Source: Xylogone sp. PMI_703
Taxonomy: Eukaryota; Ascomycota; Leotiomycetes
NCBI GenBank assembly: GCA_021399445.1
Contig: JAJTUQ010000001.1
Location: forward strand, 7,254,001 to 7,318,000
Direction: 5' to 3'
Length of the DNA stretch: 64,000 nt
A program made the position numbers and the translations under genes. A model generated the notes under the pieces. The model did no database searches and was not told the origin of the DNA. It saw only the letters and a list, made by a program, of their open reading frames with translations. Below, piece after piece: positions 50,970 through 61,055 of the stretch. Positions within the stretch are counted from its first letter, which is position 1. Every line of letters begins with the position of its first letter.

Positions 50970-52190
50970 CTAATTCACCAGCTTTCCATAGAATGGGACA
51001 CCCATCGCGCTAAGAAGAAGTCTTGCATGTCGATCAGATCTTGCGCTCGTTTTCACACTGACATGGAATCCGGGAATCATCTTCGGCGGATACATCTGTA
51101 ATACTATTAGTTTAGAATACCAAGATATTGATTCTTAGAATCTTACATCATAGTTGACTTCGACTTCTGGGAATAGAATCGCAGCATCTCTGTCGAATCC
51201 CCAACTGATATTACCACTGCTGTCACCGGTTGTCCCTGGGAACGTAAGCTAGGTGTATAGAAAAACTAAGTACTAAATCCTTACCTCTAATACCCGGCCA
51301 GTCCTTGATCTTGGGAAAGACAAGATTTATGCATTTGTCTAGAAACTCGTATGCTTGTTCTCCATGCATGGTAGATGTCAAAGAAATGGCCTTGCCTTCT
51401 CGGATGCCAAATTGCGCTACGCTATGCTTGGCCTTGTGAACCGTAGGTCTAACTCCAGTAACCGCCTGGATTAAAATGCCAGCAACATGAAGGTACGCTG
51501 AGTCTTCAATGGCGCCCTTAACCATAGTGTGTACCGTTATCGACTCAACTTTAGGGATATTGCGAAAGGTTATATCTTTTTCCACCAAACGTAAGACATC
51601 GCCTCCACGGGGACCACGCTTCGGTCTGTTCTTGTGGTATGGTGAGGAATCATCCCAGGATCTCAAACGGTCAGCTTTCGCGGGATCAATTGTTCCTGGA
51701 GGCTTGTGGGTGTATGTGAGGGTCATTAGGTCGTGGGCAATGGTGGATTGATATGTCTGCTCTAGTCGGGAATTCGCAAATGGACCAGGAACAAAAAGTC
51801 TAGATGCTGGATCTGAAGATGGAGGTGGTTGATGGGGGTGGAGAGGGCCACGGTAGTATCTCGGCGATCTATACTGATATCTGTAAAAGTGTCAATTGAT
51901 GTGCTACTGTCTACCATCTCCAATTGCAAATCTAACCGACTAGGTGGAAGCTCTCTCCTTCGGGACTGAGCTCTTTTGGCAGGATCATATGTCTTCAATG
52001 TATCTCCGGAGGGCAAGGGAGCTGTCAAAGAGGATTGCGATTCCAAATCCTGCAGATCTGAAGAGAGTGCCTCTTTTGCTGTAGCATCCTGAGATGCGTG
52101 CCTCCGGCATTGTTGCGCAAGCATTGTCGTCTGCCTTACATCTCTCGATATGCAGCGGCCCAGTATCGAGGGCAATTCACGCAGTGCCAT
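50970..52190 (-). CDS. MRPL7: Mitochondrial large-subunit ribosomal protein uL5m (MRPL7)
   Basis: Model on the minus strand: exons 52190-51937, 51880-51285, 51235-51147 and 51095-50970, 354 residues. It is the mitochondrial homologue of bacterial L5, which sits in the central protuberance of the large subunit and contacts 5S-like elements. Residues 1-35 (MALRELPSILGRCISRDVRQ and onward) are Arg-rich and acid-poor, a mitochondrial presequence. Diagnostic pieces: YDPAKRAQSRRRELPPSR joining YQYRSPRYYRGPLHPHQPP, then FANSRLEQTYQSTIAHDLMT, HKPPGTID, AGILIQAVTGVRPTV, KIKDWPGIRGTTGDSSGNIS, FPEVEVNYDMYPPKMIPGFH and LLLSAMGVPFYGK. Introns are 56, 49 and 51 nt. The gene is divergent from the ubiquitin protease gene. 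Confidence 0.95.
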
Positions 52191-52678
52191 AGCGCTTGAT
52201 GCTGCGAGACTGGTGTCTCCCGCCCAAAAATTATTCTTTGGACGTTCGACAATATGGTGAGCTTCGGTTCCAGTTTGGGGAACGCAAAAAGTCTGGCTAA
52301 AAACATCTTAGCGCCGATCCGCCGCCTCGTGACAGGGGTCATAGTGCTGTTCCATCTAGCTGCTGCTAAGGTTTGACAGCGCCGGTGGCATGGGGAAACA
52401 GGCCCCGAGAATCCCAAGAACGTCCACATCCATAGGCACCTATTTATAAATGTACCGGTGTGCCCGATACACTCCTTACAGTCGCTACTTCACTCTCTTC
52501 TGTTATTTTGCTTACCGTTTGTTTTACTGCGACTTGCGAATACCATGGACCAAGTGAGAGATTGTTTTCAGCGATAAGACTGTCGTTCAACCCCGCTAAA
52601 TACCACTTCGACACGCCAAACGCAGCCTTGGACGCTCTGTTGCCACAACAGACAACGCGACAGTCTCCCAACACGAAG
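52191..52678. promoter_or_regulatory. Divergent promoter between MRPL7 and the ubiquitin protease gene
   Basis: 488 nt between two divergent starts. A palindromic TTTATAAA (52443-52450) lies near the centre, about 230 nt from one ATG and 250 nt from the other, and could serve either direction. A minus-strand frame running to 52429 overlaps the start of MRPL7 in another reading frame and is not considered a gene. Confidence 0.45.
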
Positions 52679-55417
52679 ATGAATCGCCTTCTCAGCAGGC
52701 GTGAGAAGGATGGGAACCTTCATCGGCGTCAGAAATCCAAGGAGAAAGCAACCGAAATCGAAGTAAGTAATACCTCCGATACCTACATTCCCCCCACCTT
52801 CCTACAGATCCAGGGGATACTGCCTACGTCACAGCGCTTAATACCATATGACTGGTCTCATCCTCACATCTCATTATTTAGCATTATTTGAGATATTTCC
52901 GACCATATTATATCCGATAATACTAACATGTTGTTGTTATGTTGTAGAGTCGAAATTCGATCGATGTTCCTCACCAACTCACCCCGGAAGAAAAGCAGAG
53001 GAAACAAGAGCAAGAACGCGCTGCAAAGGTACATATTCGAAATGCCGGGTTCAATTGAACGTATACTAAATAAAATAATTAGATCCACGCTGTGAAACAG
53101 TCATTGGAGCAACATGGATATGAGAAAATAGATGATGAGGCAGTCACTACTGCGCTTGATTCGTTGTATGCGGGAGGAAATGTCGAGAAAGCTGTTGAAA
53201 TCGCTATTTTGTACCAGGAATCTGCAGATGGTATTATCAAGCCTTACAATCCAGACGTACCTATGAAAGGCGCAGTAAATCGCTCCAATGTCACTTGCTA
53301 CCTCGATTCGCTACTCTTCTCCATGTTTGGCCGGCTCAGCAGTTTCGAGCCAATTCTATACGCACAATTCGCAGATGAGCCCCGAAGGCGATTGGCGACG
53401 TTGATACGATTATGGGTTAATATGTTGAGGACTGGAATGCTGATCCAGACAGATATTGTTCGTATTGTCAGAATCGCACACATAAAACACATACTAACAA
53501 ATCGTGCAGACTAAAAAACTGCAGAATGCTCTTAAGGACTGCGGGTGGGAAGAGGCCGCAAATATTCAACAGCAAGATACCTCCGAAGCTTTTAGTTTCA
53601 TCACCGAAAAACTACAGCTCCCCCTCCTTACTCTCAAAATGGACATATATCATACTGGAACAGAGGATGCAAATGATGATCATAAGCTTATCTATGAACG
53701 TTTGTTAGAAGTGGCTGTACCAGATGAAACTGAAAATGGTCGTACGATACAGCTAGAGGACTGTCTAGAGAATTACTTCAATAACCGCATCGAAGTAGTG
53801 CGCCGTCTTGAGCGTTCTGGAACAATATCTTCTATGCGGACCGGCAGGTCACATTCTTTTGATAAGGGTGTATCTCCGCGTGTGGAAATTTCGGAAGTCT
53901 CACCATCTTCGCCAAATACACCAGTATCTGGATATCCCTTGACTCTAACATCGTCTCTCCCACCGTCATTGGGGCGTCAACGTTCCTCAACTACCAGCAT
54001 CATACGTCATCGCGTCATGCCAATAGATGGTGAGGAAGGCGAGCCGTCAACACCTGCGAGCGCTAGACCAAGGCTTGGCTCAATAAGAAAAGGATCTATT
54101 AGAAAGGAGGTTCTCATGCCTGCTTGGCAGTTTTTCAATCTAATGCGTATGTCCCCAGCCTGATAATTCGCCGTCTTTCAAGTTATGCTAATTTGTTGTA
54201 CAGCTTGGTACACAACAAATTCTCCGTCGAGTGATGCCGAGGTGGCTGCACATTTCACTAATACCCGTCCTGTTCTTGGTATATGCCTTAAGCGATATGC
54301 ATTCTCCGCAGATGGCCAGGCAACTCGAAAGAATACATTCATCGATATACCACTGGATATCCGACTTCCTCATTTCATAGATGAGGAGGATGTGGAAGAG
54401 AACGGGCAGCTGATAGGAGATTTCAAGCTCTCATTACAATCTGTCATCTGCCATCGTGGAAAGTCTGTCCAATCTGGTCATTATATTTCATTTATTAGAG
54501 GAGCGGTACAGACCGGTGATGGAGATGCAACTTCCACACGAGGACTCAATGATCCCAATCTACCTCCGGATTACCCAATCGAAAGGTGGATTAAGTTTGA
54601 TGACTTGAACGAATCTGCAAGGGTTTCAGATGCGGATATTGAACAAGCTCTAAAGGAAGAGATGCCCTATCTGCTATTTTATCAGATCCAGCCAATGCAC
54701 GAATCTCCGCCCACGGAGCCCGAGCCACCTTCATACGCCGATTCTGGGGTTGCTATAAAATCCGCATCTTCGAAGCCACCCAGCATTGCTGCTGCCAGCA
54801 TAGAGCGACGAGATTATTTCGATGGTGTTGCGGATGGCGAAACTACTCCGTCTATTAGGCTTTCATCGGATAGCCAGAGGCCAGAAATCAGTTTGAGCTT
54901 TGTGGAAACAATCCCTGAGGACCGGCGTCCAAGTGTTACTTTCACAGATGCGAGCCTTGGAAGTGTATCAAGCATCAAAGAGAAAAGTGCTGTGTCCGCT
55001 CCAACTACTCCAAACGACGAGACTGCCGCACAACGAATGTCTCGGGCTGCAGCCCGCTTCACAAAATCCGGAAGCAAAAGCCGGCCAACAAGTGCGACAG
55101 GAGAGCATCGCATGAGCGCCACATTCTCTAGGCTAGGTTTAATGCGAAGTAAAGAATTTTTGAATAAGATAGACACAACGAATAAGAGTGCTTCGGTCAC
55201 CGAAGATGGTACTATTGTCGCGTCTGACGCTGGTGGCTTGAAGCCAGATGATGGCAAACCGACTCGCAGTCGAAGCAAAAGGGATAAGTTTAGGAACAGG
55301 AACAAGGGAGGAGAAGAGGGTACCGACAAAGCGCATCCTTCACATCAGCATCACCACAAGGATGGGACAGTGAAGGAAGGTAAAAATATCCCGGACAGGG
55401 AGTGTACAATTATGTGA
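52679..55417 (+). CDS. Ubiquitin-specific protease (C19 family) with C-terminal CaaX box
   Basis: Model: exons 52679-52762, 52948-53028, 53083-53457, 53510-54146 and 54204-55417, 796 residues. The protein is a cysteine deubiquitinase. The Cys box is GAVNRSNVTCYLDSLLFSMF with nucleophile C127, preceded by a UBA-like helical segment (YEKIDDEAVTTALDSLYAGG). Next come GWEEAANIQQQDTSEAF and LPLLTLKMDIYHTG. The His box is SVQSGHYISFIRG with H485 and the third catalytic element is RWIKFDDLNES (D525-D526 region). Residues 555-770 are a disordered Ser/Pro-rich tail, then a basic/His patch. The last four residues are CTIM, a CaaX prenylation motif, so the enzyme may be membrane-anchored. Introns are 185, 54, 52 and 57 nt. 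I cannot name a yeast orthologue with confidence. Confidence 0.9.
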
Positions 55418-55934
55418 GCATTTAAACAGTTCTGACGACAGATAATGACGGCGTTTGTACATAGAGGCACCATTTTGGGTGGATTTGGGCTGGGGAACTA
55501 TTTGGGTACATACATGAACGATTGGTGGTTGATGGCATTGCACGGAAACATTGCTTTTGGTAAAGAGCGGCTTATTCCCACAGGCTTAGATATCCATGAT
55601 AGTACAGTTAGAGAAGAAAGAAATAAGTAATAAGGTTTACTTTAGCAGACGAGATTTTCTCTGGTGACCTTTTGCAATGACTGATTGCTCATGGCTATCA
55701 AATATGTAAGGTCTGTATGATCCTGGATTAAGAGTCCACTGGACGTTATAATAAGGTATTTAGAAATCACTGGATATCAAATTCGTCTTAAGGCATTTTG
55801 CTGGAAGGAAGGCCCCTCGATCCGATGACGTATGCTGGCAAAGCCTCGGTAAAACTTTAGAAATCGAGCCTCAACTTTTTGTAATTACCAAGCAAACACT
55901 TTAACATGTACAAAACCAATTCAATTTCTCCCTC
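55418..55934. other. Intergenic region: ubiquitin protease 3' flank and FLX1 promoter
   Basis: 517 nt, A+T-rich, tandem gap. No gene is supported. Confidence 0.6.
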
Positions 55935-56964
55935 ATGACCGACAACCATGCGCGCCTTTCCCCCGCGCTGGTCGAGACCATCGCTGGTCTTACTGCAGGT
56001 TCAGTATCAACACTTGCAGTGCATCCTCTAGATGTAATCAAGACCCGTCTCCAGAGTATGACTCAATCTGCACCGACTTCTATGCCGTATAGTTCAAAGC
56101 ACTAACTCGTCACCAGTCCATCGTAGCGTTACTCGAACGCCGATAAATAGTCTGCAAGTTCTGCGCACATTGACGACAAACGGGCATGCAATTCAAAACC
56201 TCTACCGTGGGCTCACTCCGAACCTACTCGGAAATGCCACCAGCTGGTCACTCTTCTTTTCGTTCAAGTCAATTGCAGAGAAACAGATTGCCATATTCCA
56301 TTCCCAGAGCTTAGGCCATAGACAGCTGCTTGGCGGTGATATCGAGGATGCCAGGATCTCAAGAGCAAACTTGCTCTCTCCTTTAGATTACTTCGCTGCC
56401 TCGGGAATTGCGGGACTTCTCGTCACGTTCGCGACGAATCCAATATGGGTACTTAAAACTCGCATGCTGAGCTCTGATAAAGGCTCTGCTGGAGCATACG
56501 CAAGTATGTGGCATGGTGCGAGGCAAATATGGCACGCGGATGGCGTACGAGGGTTCTATAGGGGCGTGGGAATTAGCTGCCTTGGAGTTAGTCATGGAGC
56601 GGTCCAGTTTGGGGTGTATGATCCCTTGAAGAATCTCTGGAGAAAATATCTCTTTCGACATGGGCACGTGCGGGATGAGAAGCTTAGCAATTCTGCGACG
56701 TTGGCTATCAGTAGCACGGCAAAGATCGTTGCGGGCACCGTCACTTATCCGTACCAGGTCATCAGGAGTAGACTTCAGACTTATGATGCGGAAGAGAGAT
56801 TTGGAAGGGGGATTAGCGGGGTGGTCAGCAGAGTTTGGCAAGAGGAGGGGTTCAAAGGATTTTATCGCGGGGTCGGTGCGAGTGTCCTAAAGGTGTTGCC
56901 TGCGACTTGGGTGACTTTTCTAGTGTATGAGAACATGAAGTTCTACCTCCCTGTATTGATATAA
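55935..56964 (+). CDS. FLX1: Mitochondrial FAD/folate carrier FLX1 (SLC25A32-like)
   Basis: Model: exons 55935-56055 and 56117-56964 with a 61-nt intron, 322 residues. It belongs to the mitochondrial carrier family, with three repeats of two helices each in the inner membrane; FLX1-type members move FAD or folate. The three signature motifs are HPLDVIKTRLQ, NPIWVLKTRM and YPYQVIRSRLQ. The second has Trp where most carriers have Asp/Glu and the third has Gln; both are hallmarks of the FAD/folate subgroup. Other markers are NLYRGLTPNLLGNATSWSLF, GFYRGVGISCLGVSHGAVQF and GFYRGVGASVLKVLPATWVT. The intron falls just after the first signature motif. FAD versus folate cannot be separated by eye. Confidence 0.93.
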
Positions 56965-57184
56965 TGGGTTATGAAGATGGCTATAAATTATTTGGAAAAT
57001 GGCGTTTTTGGTTACTGTATTAGGAAATGTATATACTATACCGAGTAGTAGTTGGAGAGCGTTGCATAAGTTGCTTTTGACAGCCTAAGCGAGGTTCTAG
57101 CTCGGAAATTTATCTCAACCTTCATTCAACCTCGCTATTCACAACTCAAATGCATAAGATCAACCACATATCCAATTTCTCACA

Positions 57185-58024
57185 ATGGCCAACAGCGACA
57201 CAATTCCAATTACGGTAGAATTTACGTTAGTTTTGTCTTCGTTAGAAAGAAATTGCTTCATTTTTTATAAACTAACTATGTTTTCAGAGGTGGTCTTGAA
57301 ATGCTCTTTTCGGACCAGAGGACGCATGAACTCACTATCCCAGCCAGAGACGACAAAAACGAGCCAGTCACAGTGGGCTGGTTAGTAAAGTACCTCGTCG
57401 AGAACGTTATGAAGGATCCTAGGAAAGAAATGTTTGTTCTTGATGATCACGTGTAAGGATATTTTATTTCTTGGTCTCTGATCTGCTCTTTTATGACAGA
57501 AATCCGTTTGCTTTCGCTATTGTCATGCATTGGTTATTTCGGTCCTCAATCATATCGGTGGTTTGTTTTCCATTTGGATAGGTGCTTTCATTACAAGTGC
57601 GGAAAGTGCAAGCGTGGTGGAGGAAGGCACTATGTTACTCACATGAGCCGCTGCTTTCCTGCCTCGGCTGGTATTGAAGCTACTGTGCAACACAGGACTT
57701 CCTGCGAGGCCCCTGGAGTGCTCCTTTGCGCTCATGAAGCGCCTCCCTCTAATCTACCTGGATGGGGTACTGGGGTACAAGATCTAGCATAACCTTCCTG
57801 CTGTCTAATGCCCCAGATTGTCTCGTAACCCATGCATCATTCTTTTGCCCCACCTTCTTGTTGGAGGTATGGTGGAAACATTCAATGACTAATTGCGGTT
57901 TGGCAGACGTCCTGGGATTCTTGTCCTCATAAATGATGCGGATTGGGAGTTGGAGGGCGAAGAAGCCTACATCCTGCAAGCCAAGGACAACATCCTGTTC
58001 GTTTCGACACTTCACGGTGGCTGA
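57185..58024 (+). CDS. URM1: Ubiquitin-related modifier URM1
   Basis: Model: exons 57185-57225, 57288-57452 and 57907-58024, 107 residues. Urm1 is the sulphur carrier for 2-thiolation of wobble uridine in tRNAs and also a protein modifier. The rebuilt protein starts [20 protein letters not shown], continues [13 protein letters not shown], then [31 protein letters not shown], and ends [11 protein letters not shown]. The terminal Gly-Gly needed for thiocarboxylation by the E1-like Uba4 is intact and directly precedes the stop. The first intron is an ordinary 62 nt, but the second is 454 nt, far longer than almost any other in the window. If that intron is retained, translation stops one codon after the boundary. 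Confidence 0.93.
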
Positions 58025-61000
58025 GATTGACCACAGAGCCTTATCTTGAAGGCTCTTAATGTTGGATATTGACTCTTGTGACTCCTATCATTGGTTTACA
58101 CTTAGAATGCTGCCTTTTACCCAGTTGCCACTGCAGCGTGGGGTAATACCCAGGAGCAGGGACGAACCACGAAGGATGATTTTAGGGGGCATGGGATGTT
58201 CGAGGTTTCTCAGCTGATCATGCAAATCCTAGTCTTCCTAATGATTAGGGTTGAATACATTTACAAAGTGATAGAGATTCAAGATGATAGAAATATGCGC
58301 GGATGTCATTTAAAGGCATGTCAAAGCGAGTAGTGGGGAGGAGGATTTTGGCATCAATCCTGGCTTCGACGTGAATTGGTTCAGCAGTACAGTAACCTGA
58401 GTTCCCCATGGAGCAATAAGACGAATCAAGCCTTAGCATCTCAATTCCGTTTGTCATTTGCAAGTTTGCTTGTTGCCACCTGCAATTGGGCACAGAAGTG
58501 GATGCTTACTCTAGGACAAGGACCCTTCAGTTACACAATAAACTGGAGACAACAGAACCGTTCCGCACCGTTTGAGAAAACGGATCCTGTGCGTTTTGAC
58601 AGAGTTCTGACCTGGCATCGGATGTCGCCGAGGCCACAGGCAAGAAATGTGATCTGTCCTAGGCCCTACCCGTTGCTCGACGACCGAGCGCTACATGGAT
58701 CAACCAAGCTCCATTTGTCTCCCTCTCTCTTTCTCTCGCTCTCACTTTCGGCCTGAGCAGCATGATCTACTACTCCCTTTCTGAAATCCTTAGCGCATCA
58801 TCCCGGCGGGCGCCTCTCTCATCCCTGGCGGCTTCTTCGACGCTTTGAATCTGTAAATGAGCGGCGTTCTGAGACAATAGACTCGCCTCCTTCTCCTGTC
58901 TGGATGGGAGTGTCACCTTCCATTAACTGCTTAACCTTTCCTGCCAACACACGTGCACTAAATCCTTTTGACATCATTCATCAAGCCGTTTGCAGTTAAC
59001 GGAAGCGTAGGTCTTCCAAAGCAAGAGCTGAAAAGAAAAAAGACGCAAGCAAAAAGAGACTGGGAAGTAGGCGACATTCCGCACGGGCAGGCCGAGGGAG
59101 GTGAGGTTTTTGAGTCTCAGTTGCTCCAAGCATCGCCAAAAATTTTCGAGCATCTCCGGCACGCAAATGCGCTGTGCACCGCCCGCAGCCGGCCCGTCCT
59201 CTGAGGGGTGGGAGTGGATGTTAGGCCCGACCGCAAGCGGGATAGGGCTGCGCTTTCGTGCCTGTTTCTCACTGCAACTCTGCCGTAACGCGTCCCCTTT
59301 TCGTGGCCGGGTTAAAGCCGGGTCTGAGAGTTGCTCTTCAGGCATGAATTCCACAGACCCGTTCGGCTCCTAACGCCTGCTTGTTGAGGCATTTATTCCT
59401 CGTCGTTGCGCCCGGCTTCTTTTCTCCCAGGGCCCCTCCGCGAAACGTCTATTTTCGGGACCAACACCACCCCGTAACGACGTCAGAACGCAATCGCAAA
59501 AACGGTGAAAAAATTTTTTTTAGTCCATCCATCCTCCTTCCCCAGTTTTTCAAGCTTTGTTTCGTGGTGTTTCACCAGGGACTGTACAGGTGCGTGATTA
59601 AATATCCATTGCACGCACGCCCTGTATGCGTATGCGATGATAGCTTCGAAATCCATGGAAGGCAACACGCCTCTGTGCATCTCCCTATCCTGCGGTAGGG
59701 GGGCTAGGAAAGGTGTGTTGGACTTTCAACCTGCGCAAAGTCAACGTAAGTGAGGGAAAGAGAGAGGCGGTGAAAATTTCCTGCAAGTAGCACATCCCAC
59801 GCTCCTGCCGGATTTCGATCGAGACCATCTCCAAGCAATTGAACCCAATCTACAAGCAGAGGGGTTCAATAGTCGGTCAGTTGATCAGTCAATCAAGTTG
59901 ATGTCAGTTGCTTGGCGCCGGAGCTCCATGGCTTCACAGCGCGCCTCCCTGAGACCACAGGCCAACAAAGTAGATAGTAAACACTAAGAAAATACAGTGC
60001 AGTACAGGCCATATTCAATAATCTTAATTGGTATCTTTATCATAAACTAGTAATACATACAGTAACCAATAACCTATTCCAATCTCTTACGTCCATAGAC
60101 GATATACCCATCCCAATCCAAATCTAATATCCTTAACAATACAGAGATATAACATAGTAATAATACAAAAGGGTGCCCATACATATCTGTATATGTATAA
60201 AGGTATATAGAAGCTCGGAGATATATAGTATAAGCGTAGATGTATATATCCCAAGAACAAACCCAGAAAAGGGAGAAAAGAAAGAGACAAAAACGCCAAC
60301 GAGTTCCTTGCCAAAACAATAATCAAAGGGCGTAGGGAAAAAAGAAATCCGCCTAGTATACTTCCAAATTCCAAAAATCCAGATACCCATTTACCCATTT
60401 CCCAATTCGGGGGCATTCCCAAAAATATTTCCAGCCCAGTACACCTGTCGTTATGTATAGGATGTGTATCCCTCTCTTTAAAATTTCCTCCGAAAATCCC
60501 AGTTCCCAAAATCCAAAATCCCAAATATCCAGTCCAAGACAAAAAAAAGTAAGGGCGACCCAAAAGCTCCCAAGCTCCCGACGTGTTAAACCTGTACAAT
60601 ACCCTGCTACGCCTATGGTATCCAAAATAGACTTGTTCCTCCAAAACCCGTATAGATTTTCTCTCTTTTTCGAATAAAGATTCTGTGTTTTTTTCCTTTT
60701 CTTTTCAATACAGATACATAGCCCACCCAAGATTCCAATCGCTCTTTAGCTTGTAAGAGTGTTGGATATTTATATGTATACACGGATTGACACACTTGGG
60801 TCTCGGGTCGCATCGCATTCGTCTCGTCTCGTCTCACGCATCTCGGCCCGTACCGCAGCGTAGCGTACCACGCGTTATTTGGCGTAACAGAAATGATGAT
60901 TCTCGCTTGTCGACTTCGGTGTTCATCTTGTCATCTGTTGACTTCAATTGACTCTTCTCTGCTATGAGTAGCCGTACATCGCCCAAGGTAATTCGAATAT

Positions 61001-61055
61001 CGATGCTGAAATGTGGGCTTACCAACAGGCAAATGCATGTGTGGATGCAGGGCTA
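58025..61055. other. 3-kb intergenic region between convergent URM1 and the AZF1-like gene
   Basis: No gene is supported. The left part is mixed sequence with a CT microsatellite-like tract near 58720-58745. The right part (60000-60760) is A+T-rich with degenerate short-period repeats built on CCCAAAATCC/CCAGATACCC, probably the long 3' UTR of the AZF1-like gene. The minus-strand frame 60087-60644 (185 codons) is hydrophobic by base composition and matches nothing. Confidence 0.5.
60358..60545. repeat. Degenerate short-period repeat tract
   Basis: Recurrent 8-10 nt units such as CCAAATTCC, CCAAAAATCC, TTTACCCATTTCCC and CCCAAAATCC occur here, without a strict period. This looks like a low-complexity 3' UTR. 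Confidence 0.4.

Noticed and set aside
52136..52429. 97-codon minus-strand frame upstream of MRPL7
   Set aside because: Overlaps the MRPL7 first exon in another frame; the MRPL7 start at 52190 gives a good presequence.
57493..57792. 99-codon frame inside the URM1 second intron
   Set aside because: No resemblance to any family, and the URM1 exons on both sides join perfectly in frame.
60087..60644. 185-codon hydrophobic minus-strand frame
   Set aside because: Built from A+T-rich degenerate repeats; apparent membrane segments follow from T-rich codons.
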